From: UBA10133 sp964348455
GTDB lineage: Bacteria; Patescibacteriota; Microgenomatia; UBA1400; MFAQ01
Assembly: GCA_964348455.1 (NCBI GenBank)
Contig: CAYGCQ010000022.1
Coordinates: forward strand, 1-20,238
Length of the DNA: 20,238 nucleotides
Reading direction: 5' to 3'
The notes beneath the pieces were generated by a model that did not search any database, had not been told where the DNA came from, and worked only from the letters and a program-made list of their open reading frames with translations. The translations under genes and the position numbers were made by a program. Shown here piece by piece: positions 1 through 6,999 of the stretch (the first letter of the stretch is position 1; each line of letters begins with the position of its first letter).

Positions 1-1522
1 GACTGACTTGCTATTTAAACGTGTGCATCTTCAACGCACCGTTTGGAGTATCCAACTTCGTCCCGCCCCAGTTAATAACGATTGTAGACAAGGACTGGAG
101 TATCAACCAGTAATCCATCGGCTACGCCATATAGGCCTTACCTAAGGGTCGCCTTACCCTACGTCGACGAACGTTGCGTAGGAAACCTTGCTCATTCGGA
201 TATAAAGATTCTCACTTTATTACGCTACTCATGCCGGCATTCTCACTTCTTGCTGCTCCAGCAAACCTTCCGGTCAGCCTTCAAAGCCACAAGAACGCTC
301 CTCTACCAACCCATCTTGCGATGTGTTCCCAAAATTCGGTAATATATTTAGCCTCGTTACGTCTTCAGTCATGCATCTCTCGGCTAGTGAGCTGTTACGC
401 TTTCTTTCAAGGATGGCTGCTTCTGAGCCGACCTCCTAGGTGTCTGAGAAATAACACGTCTTTTACCACTTAATATATATTTAGAGACCTTATTTGTGGG
501 TCTGGGATGTTTCCCTTTCGCCCCCGGAGCTTAGCCCCCGGGTACTGACTCCCGTACAATTGATAAGGGTATTCGGAGTTTGGTTGAAAATCACGATTTT
601 ACTCGAGAAGTTCATTCAGTAACTCTACCCCCCTTACCGTACATACGAGGCCATGCCAAAACATGTTTCGAGGAGAACCAGCTATCTCCAGGTTCGTTAG
701 GCATATTACCTCTAACCACAAGTCATCCGATAATTTTGCGACATTAAACGGTTCGGGCCTCCAGTTGAATTTCTTCAACCTTCACCCTGCTCATGGTTAG
801 CTCACCTGGTTTCGGGTCTACACAACACAACTACACGCCCTGTTAAGACTTGGTTTCCCTTCGGTTTCCCGGAACATATCGGTTAACCTTGCTGTGTTGA
901 GTAACTCGCCGGCTCATTCTTCAATAGGCACGCCGTCATCCGAATAAATTCGGACTCCGACTGTTTGTTAGCAATCAGTTTCAGGATCTTTTAATAGGGC
1001 TACTCACCCTTCTTTTCACCTTTCCCTCGCGGTACTAGTTCACTATCGGTCAGTAAAAATAATTAGTCTTGGACCGTGGTCGGCCCTGATTCGATCTAGA
1101 GTTTGCCGTCTCCAGATTTACTTAGGTACCAAACTTTAAAATTCCCATTTTCGAATACGGGACTCTCACCCACTATGGTCAACTATTCCATGTTGTTCTT
1201 CTAGCAGAAATTTTAAGTTATGTTTGGCCCTGCAACCCCACCAATAAATTGATGGTTTAGACTCACCCCTGTTCGCTCGTCGCTTACTAAGGGGCTCTCA
1301 TTCGATTTCTTTTCCTTTGGGTACTTAGATATTTCAGTTCCCCAAGTTCCCGAAACACAACTTACGTTGCGTAACAGTCAGATAAATCTGACTAGGTTTC
1401 CCCATTCGGACACTGCCGGATCATAAGTTCTTGTCACCTCCCCGACAACTTTCGCAGACTTGAAACGTCCTTCTTCGGTTTTTACTGCCAAGGCATCCAC
1501 TGATTGCTTGAGTAGAATAAAT
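1..1522 (-). rRNA. rrl: 23S ribosomal RNA, 5' half (partial)
   Basis: Read on the minus strand, this is the 5' part of a bacterial 23S rRNA. GTGGATGCC begins at about 1500, followed by the conserved CCGAATGGGGAAACC segment, the GGTGAGTAGCCC region, CCTGGAGATAGCTGGTTCTCC, and GTAACAGCTCACTAGC. The mature 5' end is placed about 23 bases upstream of GTGGATGCC, by analogy with Escherichia coli. The rest of the gene, roughly its second half, lies beyond the left edge. Conserved blocks follow each other at normal spacing, so I see no intron or large insertion in this part. The ORFs that can be read through it are meaningless. Confidence 0.97.
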
Positions 1523-1690
1523 CAATATTCTTTTTTTGCTTCAAATTTGAATTTGAATTCGTGCGATCTACTTGCATAATCTATTCACTTTTCAAGGAAC
1601 AACATTCGAAGCTCATTGAGCTCGTGGTTGATTCTAAAGGCATATACCTTTGGAGTCAATCACCAGATCAAGATAACTTTGATAGCTGGG
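1523..1690 (-). other. 23S-proximal half of the rRNA internal spacer
   Basis: This spacer joins tRNA-Ala to the 23S gene and looks like the right half of an ordinary 16S-23S spacer. On the minus strand the segment at 1581-1603 reads TTGTTCCTTGAAAAGTGAATA, close to the CTTTGAAAACTGAATA element common just before 23S in many bacteria. A long imperfect hairpin at about 1625-1669 (GGTGATTGACTCC paired with GAATCAACC, with CCAAAGG/CCTTT) is a probable processing stem. A palindromic TTCAAATTTGAA lies close to the 23S 5' end. Preservation of this half argues that the 23S side of the operon is functional. Confidence 0.75.
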
Positions 1691-1763
1691 TGGACCGTGC
1701 CGGACTCGAACCGGCCACCTCTACATTGCAAATGTAGCGCTCTACCAGATGAGCTAACGGCCC
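1691..1763 (-). tRNA. tRNA-Ala (anticodon TGC)
   Basis: On the minus strand a complete cloverleaf folds. The acceptor stem is GGGCCGT with ACGGTCC (one G-U pair). The D arm is GCTC...GAGC. The anticodon stem CTACA/TGTAG encloses loop TTTGCAA, giving anticodon TGC. The T arm is GCCGG-TTCGAGT-CCGGC. The discriminator base is A and CCA is not encoded (the next bases are CCC). A 7-bp hairpin (CAAAATC/GATTTTG, 1763-1780) abuts the 5' end. In many bacteria tRNA-Ala(TGC) sits immediately before 23S, as here. Confidence 0.97.
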
Positions 1764-1842
1764 AAAATCGTTAGATTTTGCCCCTCAGCCTCAGAAGAAG
1801 TAGGGCGGCTTCCAACTTGTTAAATAATGTGCAATTGTAAAG

Positions 1843-1863
1843 AAAAAATCCGCCTTTAGCGGA
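1843..1863 (-). terminator. Intrinsic terminator or attenuator upstream of tRNA-Ala
   Basis: On the minus strand TCCGC-TAAAG-GCGGA is followed directly by six T residues, the form of a factor-independent terminator. It lies between the promoter at 1955-1983 and tRNA-Ala, so it either ends a short RNA of about 105 nt or acts as an attenuator that rRNA antitermination must overcome. A boxA-like ATTTAACAA lies just downstream, at about 1818-1826. Confidence 0.6.
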
Positions 1864-1948
1864 CTAAAAAACAAATCAACGCGGCAAAAAACCTAGGGGG
1901 CTTTAGTGCTCACTATTAGATTTATGTTCATATTGTCTGCTAAGGACA
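1864..1948 (-). other. rRNA leader or candidate small RNA
   Basis: This segment runs from the predicted start site of the promoter at 1955-1983 to the hairpin at 1843-1863. It contains no convincing ORF. It could be the leader of the tRNA-Ala/23S transcript, or a separate small RNA of about 105 nt ended by that hairpin. I do not recognise an RNA family in it. Confidence 0.35.
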
Positions 1949-1954
1949 AGTGAA

Positions 1955-1983
1955 AGTATACCAAGTAAGCACGTTTTGTGCAA
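1955..1983 (-). promoter_or_regulatory. Strong promoter facing tRNA-Ala and 23S
   Basis: On the minus strand a -35 box TTGCAC (1983-1978) and a -10 box TATACT (1960-1955) are separated by exactly 17 bases. The predicted start is near 1948 and transcription runs toward tRNA-Ala and 23S. It lies downstream of the terminator of the 2038-2328 gene, so it is an independent unit. This is the best candidate for a dedicated promoter of the 23S half. Confidence 0.75.
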
Positions 1984-1996
1984 GTAGCTCTTCCCA

Positions 1997-2022
1997 CAAA
2001 AACCCCCTCATTTCAAGGGGGT
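1997..2022 (-). terminator. Terminator of the 2038-2328 gene
   Basis: On the minus strand ACCCCCT-TGAAATG-AGGGGGT is followed by TTTTTGTG. It begins 16 bases after the stop codon of the minus-strand orphan gene and isolates it from the promoter at 1955-1983. Confidence 0.85.
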
Positions 2023-2037
2023 CAAACAACAAACAAG

Positions 2038-2328
2038 TTAAAAATCCAGTAAGGCCAGGAACTTAACCTTATTAAGCCTGACTTGACCATGACCTGAGAC
2101 ATGTGCCTTCAAATCAATAACCACAGTCTTTTTCAACACTCTCAGGGTAAAATCCAGTTTATCATCTTCGCTCACACCCTCACCACTCTCGACTTTCTTC
2201 TTCAGGCTGGCAGTTTTACATCTTAAAAGCTTGGGGTTATGTTTAAAAAATCTCACCAACAAGCCTTCTTCAACCTTTTCCACTGTCGGGGGTACTTCAG
2301 AAGCAGGTACTATTCCAAGAATAATCAA
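2038..2328 (-). CDS. Hypothetical protein, 96 aa
   Basis: I do not recognise this 96-residue protein. It starts at TTG, chosen because a strong SD (GGAGGTG) lies 4 bases upstream on the minus strand. It has no signal peptide or membrane segment. The middle is rich in Lys and Glu (about residues 43-58), and the C-terminal half alternates hydrophobic and charged residues in a way that suggests beta strands. It lies 57 bases downstream of the SIMPL-domain gene on the same strand, so the two may be co-transcribed. A good terminator follows. The SD and terminator support a real gene; its function is unknown. Confidence 0.7.
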   Translation of the reverse strand: MIILGIVPASEVPPTVEKVEEGLLVRFFKHNPKLLRCKTASLKKKVESGEGVSEDDKLDFTLRVLKKTVVIDLKAHVSGHGQVRLNKVKFLALLDF

Positions 2329-2384
2329 GGTACACCTCCATTATCTAGCCTGAGATATTCTACACCAACTACTCACAGAGGTTT

Positions 2385-3155
2385 TTACCTCAAACTCCAA
2401 ACCACCGTCACGGATTTACTAACCTTTGAAGTGCCAGGTTCTACCGGGGCAGACACAGATTCCATATCAGACTTGGCAAATGACATCATGGGGTACGGCG
2501 AAGATTGCCCACTCTCGACAATAGACACCACTCTACCCAGCTTCGCCCCACTAGCTGCCGCCATTGTCTCCGCCTTCACCTTAGCATCCGCCACAGCTTG
2601 CCCGAGTAGCTCATCTCCAGCCTTCTTGCTTGTATCCAACTGAAAATTTGGACCATAGACATTATTGGCACCACTGGCATTTAAAATATCAGCTAGACCA
2701 CTCGCCTTGTCTACATCCCTAAGAATTATCTCAATCGAGTTACTTGCACTCCACTGTCCCAACTTTACCCTTCCATCATCAATATATGATGGCATCATCA
2801 TTTCAGGACGTGTTTCCCTCTCCTGCATCTGATACACATTTAGTTGTTGTGTCTGAATATCAGCCGAATCAATACCAAAACCCTTAACTGCCTTAATTAG
2901 CGCCGCCATTTTAGAGCTCACTTCGTTTACTGCCACATCTTTTTCATCACTTATCGAGTTCACTCCTGCCGAGAATCTCGCAATTTGATTTTTTTGGTCA
3001 GATTCCGCGTATCCAGACACTGTCACCACACCTTCATTCTTCATCACAATCTTACCCCAAGTTATATCCCCCCATGGAAAAAAGTACAAAGCCCCCAATA
3101 GCATTAGCCCTCCCAAAATCCACTTAATAAAGTTATCCAGTTCTTCTTTATTCAT
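2385..3155 (-). CDS. SIMPL domain (DUF541) protein, membrane-anchored
   Basis: This 256-residue protein has one N-terminal transmembrane segment (about residues 11-28, short cytoplasmic N-terminus) followed by a SIMPL/DUF541 domain, the family of YggE and BP26. Family features are VTVSGYAE near residue 43, a long helix with ISDEKDVAVNEVSSKMAALI, the strand DIQTQQLNV, ASNSIEIILRDVDKASGLADIL, and the late block AVADAKVKAETMAAASG. BP26 forms large surface assemblies, and E. coli YggE has been linked to oxidative stress. A function here beyond an envelope-exposed domain cannot be read from sequence. No strong SD precedes the ATG. It diverges from the 3243 gene and is followed by the 96-aa orphan. 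Confidence 0.88.
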   Translation of the reverse strand: MNKEELDNFIKWILGGLMLLGALYFFPWGDITWGKIVMKNEGVVTVSGYAESDQKNQIARFSAGVNSISDEKDVAVNEVSSKMAALIKAVKGFGIDSADIQTQQLNVYQMQERETRPEMMMPSYIDDGRVKLGQWSASNSIEIILRDVDKASGLADILNASGANNVYGPNFQLDTSKKAGDELLGQAVADAKVKAETMAAASGAKLGRVVSIVESGQSSPYPMMSFAKSDMESVSAPVEPGTSKVSKSVTVVWSLR

Positions 3156-3192
3156 ACTCTAACTTTATCAATTTCTATCTCCATCGTCAAAC

Positions 3193-3201
3193 TGTTATAG
3201 A
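3193..3201 (+). promoter_or_regulatory. Extended -10 promoter for the 3243 gene
   Basis: TGT followed by TATAGA (3196-3201) forms an extended -10 box about 42 bases before the ATG. No good -35 box is visible. On the minus strand TATAAC (3199-3194) overlaps it and could be the -10 box of the divergent SIMPL gene. Confidence 0.45.
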
Positions 3202-3242
3202 ATACCTCTTAAAGAACATTAAGTAGAGACAAGGAGTTTGAC

Positions 3243-3482
3243 ATGACTGAATCCAGCTTTTCAACGTGGACAATCCCAATTACCTTCACCTCGGAAGAAA
3301 ACCTATTGCTAATCATTGCTCTTTTTAAGGACTATTGTGTAAATCAGCAAGGTTCCAAGAAAAAGTATGGCTTTGTGAGATCATCAAAGACGACCGGAAC
3401 TCTCTTTATCACCCAAGCACAGAACCTTGATGAAAATTCCTTTATAGCTCTTGGCCAAACCATTAAAGATCTTGCTAATTAG
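3243..3482 (+). CDS. Hypothetical protein, 79 aa
   Basis: This small protein of unknown function has no membrane segment. It starts at ATG with SD AAGGAG 6 bases upstream, and a strong terminator begins 8 bases after its stop, so it is a self-contained transcription unit. The sequence suggests a small alpha/beta fold: a strand near residues 9-15, a helix at 18-31, a strand around FVRSSKTTGTLFITQA, and a C-terminal helix. It is the first of several orphan plus-strand genes of this architecture in the window. Confidence 0.75.
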   Translation: MTESSFSTWTIPITFTSEENLLLIIALFKDYCVNQQGSKKKYGFVRSSKTTGTLFITQAQNLDENSFIALGQTIKDLAN

Positions 3483-3490
3483 ATCCACCA

Positions 3491-3516
3491 ACCCCGCACA
3501 GTAGCGGGGTTTTTTA
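3491..3516 (+). terminator. Terminator of the 3243 gene
   Basis: ACCCCGC-ACAGTA-GCGGGGT (7-bp stem, 6-base loop) is followed by TTTTTATT. It starts 8 bases after the stop codon. Confidence 0.92.
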
Positions 3517-3551
3517 TTCATCATTTGAATAGAATAGAGAAACATCACTCC

Positions 3552-3602
3552 ACCCGTCATTGCGAATCAGCCTGCCCTGAGTCCACTCGAAGGGTGGCAA
3601 TC
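3552..3602. repeat. REP-like dispersed repeat fragment
   Basis: The segment contains CGTCATTGCGAA near one end and GGCAATCTCC at the other (ATTGC/GCAAT inverted), with CCCTGAGTCCACTCGAAGGG between them. Both parts resemble short dispersed intergenic palindromes found in many uncultivated-bacterium genomes (GTCATTGCGAG...GCAATCTC and CCTGAG...TCGAAGGG). It fills the gap downstream of the HAD gene, where no clear terminator is seen. A related but decayed fragment is at 19442-19500. Confidence 0.5.
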
Positions 3603-3610
3603 TCCCTCCA

Positions 3611-4246
3611 TCAAAGGAATTTCTCCATCTCTCTAAAATCCTCAATTACATAGGTGGCCCCAAAACCTAACTGAGTTTCTTTTTTATAATAGACTTCATA
3701 TCTCGGAGGAAAATAAAGACAAGTATCAATCCCGGCCCTTCTTCCGGCCACGATGTCTTTGCCATTATCCCCCACTATTATAGTTTCACCGGGATTTCCC
3801 ACCATCAACTCCACTGCTTTAAAAATTACTTCAGGATCTGGTTTTACAAACCCCACGTCTTCTTTACCCAAAAATACATCCACTATTTCTCTCAGATTAT
3901 TATTTCTCAACGCATTTTTTACCCATCTCTTCCTTGAGGCAGTTACAACTGCAATTTTCCCCCCATTTAGCTTAATTTTATTCATAATCTCAAATGCCCC
4001 AGTGTTTAGTTTTACATTATTTAACTTGTCCATTACTTCTTCCTCCAAGTCAGCAATAAATTTCTCACTGTCTATAATTCCCATTTTTTTTGGCCCCTCC
4101 CAGTCACCGATTACCTCCTCAGCAATTTGCCTGGTCGTTAATTCAATTCCATTCTCGGCAAATATTTTTTTAAATCCGTCAAACCAAATCGGCAGCGTAT
4201 CAGCCAAATTTCCATCCCAATCAAATAAAAAATATTTATAGCTCAC
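3611..4246 (-). CDS. HAD-superfamily hydrolase, phosphoglycolate-phosphatase-like
   Basis: This 211-residue haloacid dehalogenase phosphatase carries all four motifs. Motif I is DWDGNLADT (nucleophile Asp9, general acid Asp11), motif II VVTAS (Thr102), motif III Lys135 in VKPDP, and motif IV GDNGKD (Asp160 and Asp164). Residues about 18-85 form a helical cap (subclass I, as in phosphoglycolate phosphatase). It should hydrolyse small phosphate esters in the cytoplasm; the substrate cannot be deduced. The start is GTG with no SD. A -10-like TATAGA lies 7 bases upstream, so the mRNA may begin at the start codon. It is divergent from the diguanylate cyclase gene, with only 26 bases between them. 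Confidence 0.88.
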   Translation of the reverse strand: MSYKYFLFDWDGNLADTLPIWFDGFKKIFAENGIELTTRQIAEEVIGDWEGPKKMGIIDSEKFIADLEEEVMDKLNNVKLNTGAFEIMNKIKLNGGKIAVVTASRKRWVKNALRNNNLREIVDVFLGKEDVGFVKPDPEVIFKAVELMVGNPGETIIVGDNGKDIVAGRRAGIDTCLYFPPRYEVYYKKETQLGFGATYVIEDFREMEKFL

Positions 4247-4253
4247 AAGTTAT

Positions 4254-4263
4254 TCTATAGTAT
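4254..4263. promoter_or_regulatory. Overlapping divergent -10 boxes
   Basis: The 26-base gap between the HAD and GGDEF genes contains TCTATAGTAT. This reads as TATAGT or TAGTAT on the plus strand and TATAGA on the minus strand. The minus box is 7 bases from the GTG of the HAD gene; the plus box (TAGTAT) is 9 bases from the ATG of the GGDEF gene. No -35 box fits either direction and there is no SD. Confidence 0.45.
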
Positions 4264-4272
4264 CATTACTCC

Positions 4273-4932
4273 ATGCCTCCACTTTCACCTGAAACCCCAA
4301 CTGAGGAGCAACTTTCGCCTTATGCGAAAAACCTTCTTGCCCAAAAAGACGAAGAAATTCGACAGCTTAAATTAGAGCTCGCTGCTCAAGTAGAGCTGGC
4401 CACCACAGACGCGCTCACTGGTCTAGAGAATCGTCGCCAGTTCGAAAAAGTCTTACAGGAGAAAATTCTCGGCACTTATCGAAACAAAGGCAAGCTTATT
4501 GTCATTATGCTCGATATTGATTCTTTCAAAAAAATTAATGACATACATGGCCATGGTTATGCTGATGAAGTCTTAAGGGGTTTTGCTAACATTGTTAGAC
4601 ACATTAAGCGTCCGGAGGACACTTTTGCTCGATATGGCGGTGAAGAATTCTTCCTTATTTTTGAACAACTCCAAAACACCGACTTGTCTACTTTTAACAT
4701 GGACCGATACCGAGAAGCTCTTAAAGCTATAAATCGCTCTCCCCAAGGTGACGGAGATCCATTGACAGTTAGTATGGGAGCCGTTGTTGTAGATTTTTCT
4801 GAAGTTGACCCCTCCAAAGGCTACACTGGAATTAATCCAGATGATATCAAACGCGTTGCCGACGAAAATCTATATGTTTCTAAAACTACAGGTAAAGATA
4901 AACTAACCCTTTCCTACATGCCCGCAGGTTAA
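4273..4932 (+). CDS. Soluble diguanylate cyclase (GGDEF domain)
   Basis: This 219-residue protein should make cyclic di-GMP from two GTP. Residues 20-43 form a short coiled coil, as is usual before GGDEF domains. The catalytic domain begins with TDALTGLENRR (45-55), has the metal-binding DIDSFKKIND (81-90) with GHGYAD, and carries the signature GGEEF at 122-126. An inhibitory-site motif RPED (113-116) lies exactly five residues before GGEEF, so product feedback is expected. There is no membrane segment, receiver or PAS domain, so any input must come from the coiled coil or a partner. No EAL or HD-GYP phosphodiesterase and no PilZ protein is present in the window. The start has no SD and may be leaderless. 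Confidence 0.94.
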   Translation: MPPLSPETPTEEQLSPYAKNLLAQKDEEIRQLKLELAAQVELATTDALTGLENRRQFEKVLQEKILGTYRNKGKLIVIMLDIDSFKKINDIHGHGYADEVLRGFANIVRHIKRPEDTFARYGGEEFFLIFEQLQNTDLSTFNMDRYREALKAINRSPQGDGDPLTVSMGAVVVDFSEVDPSKGYTGINPDDIKRVADENLYVSKTTGKDKLTLSYMPAG

Positions 4933-4975
4933 CACATTAAGCCTTTAACTCAAGAATGATTCAAAGACAATTTGT

Positions 4976-5170
4976 CTATGGAGTTACTGCAGGTGTTTCC
5001 ATAACCTCAATAGTTGGTGACGTAGCATCGGTTGGTTCTTTTACCATCTCCTCTTCCTTTATTATCTCTTCCTTCGCCGCCATACTTTCCTGGTTCTTAT
5101 TCCACAGATACCAGCCTCCTACTACTAATAGCAATACTAGAATGACTGTCCACAGTGTATTTTTTGACAT
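4976..5170 (-). CDS. Small single-pass membrane protein, 64 aa
   Basis: This short protein has one strong transmembrane helix (about residues 6-23) after a five-residue N-terminus, followed by a charged, Glu-rich segment and a Pro/Thr-rich tail. It is probably anchored with the tail outside. The overlapping plus-strand ORF (4956-5183) is less protein-like. No SD is visible at the ATG. It is convergent with the diguanylate cyclase gene, whose stop is 43 bases away. Short membrane peptides of this shape are common in small-genome bacteria and the function is unknown. Confidence 0.65.
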   Translation of the reverse strand: MSKNTLWTVILVLLLVVGGWYLWNKNQESMAAKEEIIKEEEMVKEPTDATSPTIEVMETPAVTP

Positions 5171-5286
5171 TGTCGATGTTTAATAATTTATTAATAATTC
5201 ATATTTTCACAATTCATAACATCTGTCAAATATCTCACAAATAAAATATTTAACAACCATGAGTTTAACTTACATCTATTTAGAGA

Positions 5287-5292
5287 TAAAAT
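5287..5292 (+). promoter_or_regulatory. -10 box for a leaderless MBL-fold gene
   Basis: TAAAAT lies 6 bases upstream of the ATG at 5299 in an AT-rich gap without an SD. No clear -35 box is found. The spacing would put the transcription start at or within a base or two of the start codon. Confidence 0.4.
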
Positions 5293-5298
5293 AATGAA

Positions 5299-5931
5299 AT
5301 GAAAATTCTCTGTCTCAAAGTCGGCGAAATGGGCACCAACTCCTACTTAGTCGTAGACGAAACTACTCAAGAAGCTCTGGTTATTGATCCGGGAGACGAA
5401 GGTGATTTCATTTCCACCAGCATTCTTGAAAACAAAATCACTCCAATAGGTATTGTTTTAACTCACGGCCACTACGATCACTGTCTAGCTGCCCTCGAAC
5501 TAAAACTAAACTTCAACATCCCTATATATTTGCACCCAAAAGATCTTTTTTTATATGAGAAGGCCCACCTTTCTGCCAACCACTTTTCGAACATTACCTC
5601 TCCAAAATTACTGCCCATTGACGAATTCCTCACCGACGGACAGGTTCTTTGCTTTGGAGACTCTTCGCTTCGAGTAATCCACACCCCTGGCCACACCCCG
5701 GGCTCCTGTTGTTTTACAAATGAAGTTTTGGTAAATAAAGAGAAGCTTCACACCGCACAATCCATTATTTTCACCGGCGACACTTACTTCGCTTCAGGAC
5801 CTGGCCAAGCAGATCGATCCTATTCTTCTGCTCCACAGCTTAGAAAGTCAACTCAAAAAATTAGAGAGAGATACCCAGATGCTTTAATCTACCCAGGCCA
5901 CGAAGATCATGGAGTATTTATCAGGAGATAA
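5299..5931 (+). CDS. Metallo-beta-lactamase-fold hydrolase, glyoxalase II-like
   Basis: This 210-residue cytoplasmic hydrolase has the complete metal site of the family. HGHYDH spans residues 56-61 (His56, His58, Asp60, His61), followed by His132 in HTPGHTPGS, Asp161 in FTGDTYF and His201 in YPGHED. The compact length and motif spacing match small glyoxalase II-like hydrolases, which split thioesters such as S-lactoylglutathione. In organisms of this type the true substrate is uncertain. The region after Asp161 (FASGPGQADRSYSS) resembles the usual substrate loop. It lacks an SD, and an out-of-frame ATG lies 5 bases before the real one. The next gene's promoter sits in its last codons. Confidence 0.92.
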   Translation: MKILCLKVGEMGTNSYLVVDETTQEALVIDPGDEGDFISTSILENKITPIGIVLTHGHYDHCLAALELKLNFNIPIYLHPKDLFLYEKAHLSANHFSNITSPKLLPIDEFLTDGQVLCFGDSSLRVIHTPGHTPGSCCFTNEVLVNKEKLHTAQSIIFTGDTYFASGPGQADRSYSSAPQLRKSTQKIRERYPDALIYPGHEDHGVFIRR

Positions 5932-5946
5932 TGCTTGCTTTATAAT
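5918..5946 (+). promoter_or_regulatory. Promoter of the 5984 gene
   Basis: TTATCA (5918-5923) and a perfect TATAAT (5941-5946) are separated by 17 bases. The -35 box lies inside the end of the MBL-fold coding sequence. The start is predicted near 5953, giving a leader of about 30 bases with an SD. Confidence 0.75.
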
Positions 5947-5983
5947 ACCGAAATAAAGGTCTTTAAAAACAGGAGGTTATTCC

Positions 5984-6601
5984 GTGAGTTTCCATTTTCT
6001 TGTTCTCGATGGCGTTGGTGTCAGTATTAATACACCCGGTAACATATTTCTACACCTCCCATCACAATTAGATATTGAGCCTCTTTTCCACAAACCAGGA
6101 CGTGAATTCACTGGGAATATTTACCCAAGCAGATCTATTATTAGGATCAAAAAATTTAAACCGGATCAAAATGTCAGAGTTTTTGACCACTTCACTCATT
6201 CCTATAGCCCATCTAAGAAAATTCTGGCCGTCTTCACAACAGAAAATATTTCTCAAGTCGAAAAGCCCTCAATCTTTCGGGATTGGTTAGCAGGAAACAG
6301 GATTAATGTGTATCACGAAATTACCTCTCCAACCGAGAGTCCAACTTATTCCAGGATCATCTGGAGTCTTTTTGACGAGTCTATGGCTACTAACAGGTGG
6401 GAAGTGACTTCAGAACAGGTTGTTGCTCGTCTGGGCTATCCAAATCTACTGGCCGTTGAAATATGGCTAAAAGATCTTGTCAGCGCCAACCTAATCGCAC
6501 ACAACAAGGAAACACTCGTTGTATTGGACCCTTTGATTTACATGATGATGCACACTATAAACAGCTATAACTCTCAAGAGAAGCCAGCCTTCATCTACTA
6601 G
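5984..6601 (+). CDS. Hypothetical protein with possible winged-helix C-terminus, 205 aa
   Basis: This protein of unknown function starts at GTG, fixed by a strong SD (AGGAGGT) 6 bases upstream. The N-terminal part (1-110) is rich in short hydrophobic strands. Residues about 120-185 look like a winged helix: a helix with IIWSLFDESM, then WEVTSEQVVARLGYP as a possible helix-turn-helix start, a recognition-like helix AVEIWLKDLVSANLI, and the hairpin HNKETLVVLD. A DNA-binding role is therefore only a possibility. It has no membrane segment. It is a complete single-gene unit, with a TATAAT promoter upstream and a strong terminator downstream. Confidence 0.75.
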   Translation: MSFHFLVLDGVGVSINTPGNIFLHLPSQLDIEPLFHKPGREFTGNIYPSRSIIRIKKFKPDQNVRVFDHFTHSYSPSKKILAVFTTENISQVEKPSIFRDWLAGNRINVYHEITSPTESPTYSRIIWSLFDESMATNRWEVTSEQVVARLGYPNLLAVEIWLKDLVSANLIAHNKETLVVLDPLIYMMMHTINSYNSQEKPAFIY

Positions 6602-6620
6602 ATTTAGTTTTTTCATTTTC

Positions 6621-6645
6621 GCCCCCACTTGGGGGCTTTTTTTTA
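6621..6645 (+). terminator. Terminator of the 5984 gene
   Basis: GCCCCC-ACTT-GGGGGC is followed by eight T residues, starting 19 bases after the stop codon. The convergent DUF5698-like gene ends a few bases further on. Confidence 0.93.
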
Positions 6646-6903
6646 TTAAAAAGGCACTTTTTCCAGATTTATGTAAGTCCCGATAGAATTTCCTACTGCA
6701 TACGAAATCATAAGCGGATAATTTCCCATCAAGTTGTTTGCCACCTGAAAAATTACAAACATAGCCACAAAGTTCTCAAAAAATACTAAGAGGGCCGCTT
6801 CGCGTGATCGGCCTTTTGAAATCCAATAGGTTCTTTGAGTGGCCATGAACATTTCCAAAAAGCCGACGCCAAAATATAGTAGTATTTTCCAAAAAATTGT
6901 CAT
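6646..6903 (-). CDS. DUF5698-like (UPF0316 N-terminal) membrane protein
   Basis: This 85-residue protein is almost entirely membrane-embedded, with about three helices (roughly 4-20, 36-54 and 62-78). The order FLEMFMATQRTYWISKGR, then AALLVFFENFVAMFVIFQV, then ISYAVGNSIGTYINLE matches the membrane domain of the UPF0316 family (DUF5698), in which a conserved glycine-rich segment and a LE pair end the domain. The usual C-terminal cytoplasmic DUF2179 domain is absent, so this is a membrane-only form. The molecular role of the family is not established. The gene is preceded by a long structured leader, and there is no clear SD except GGGGAA. Confidence 0.78.
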   Translation of the reverse strand: MTIFWKILLYFGVGFLEMFMATQRTYWISKGRSREAALLVFFENFVAMFVIFQVANNLMGNYPLMISYAVGNSIGTYINLEKVPF

Positions 6904-6999
6904 AGTAGTTCCCCGACACTAAAGCCGGGCGATTCGGAGGGGGTTTCCCTCCAGGTTTTTCTAACAAAACGGGTTTTTCCATTTTCAAACCCCATTATA
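6904..6999 (-). promoter_or_regulatory. TATAAT -10 box and structured leader of the DUF5698-like gene
   Basis: On the minus strand a perfect TATAAT (6999-6994) starts a leader of about 84 bases. It holds two strong hairpins: GGAGGG with CCCTCC, and CCCGGC-TTTAGT-GTCGGG, the latter ending right at the GGGGAA that would serve as SD. This could be a regulatory leader that masks ribosome binding. No -35 box close to consensus is seen (TTGTAT at 15 bases). I could not match it to a known riboswitch class. Overlapping minus-strand ORFs here do not look coding. Confidence 0.45.

Noticed and set aside
174..473. 99-aa plus-strand ORF
   Set aside because: It lies wholly inside the 23S rRNA gene, read antisense; chance ORF.
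1..1522. Possible intron or intervening sequence in the 23S gene, as seen in some candidate-phylum bacteria
   Set aside because: Conserved blocks are at normal spacing in the visible half; any insertion would have to lie outside the window.
4956..5183. 75-aa plus-strand ORF with a hydrophobic stretch
   Set aside because: It overlaps the minus-strand 64-aa membrane protein, which has a normal transmembrane helix and charged tail; this one is its shadow.
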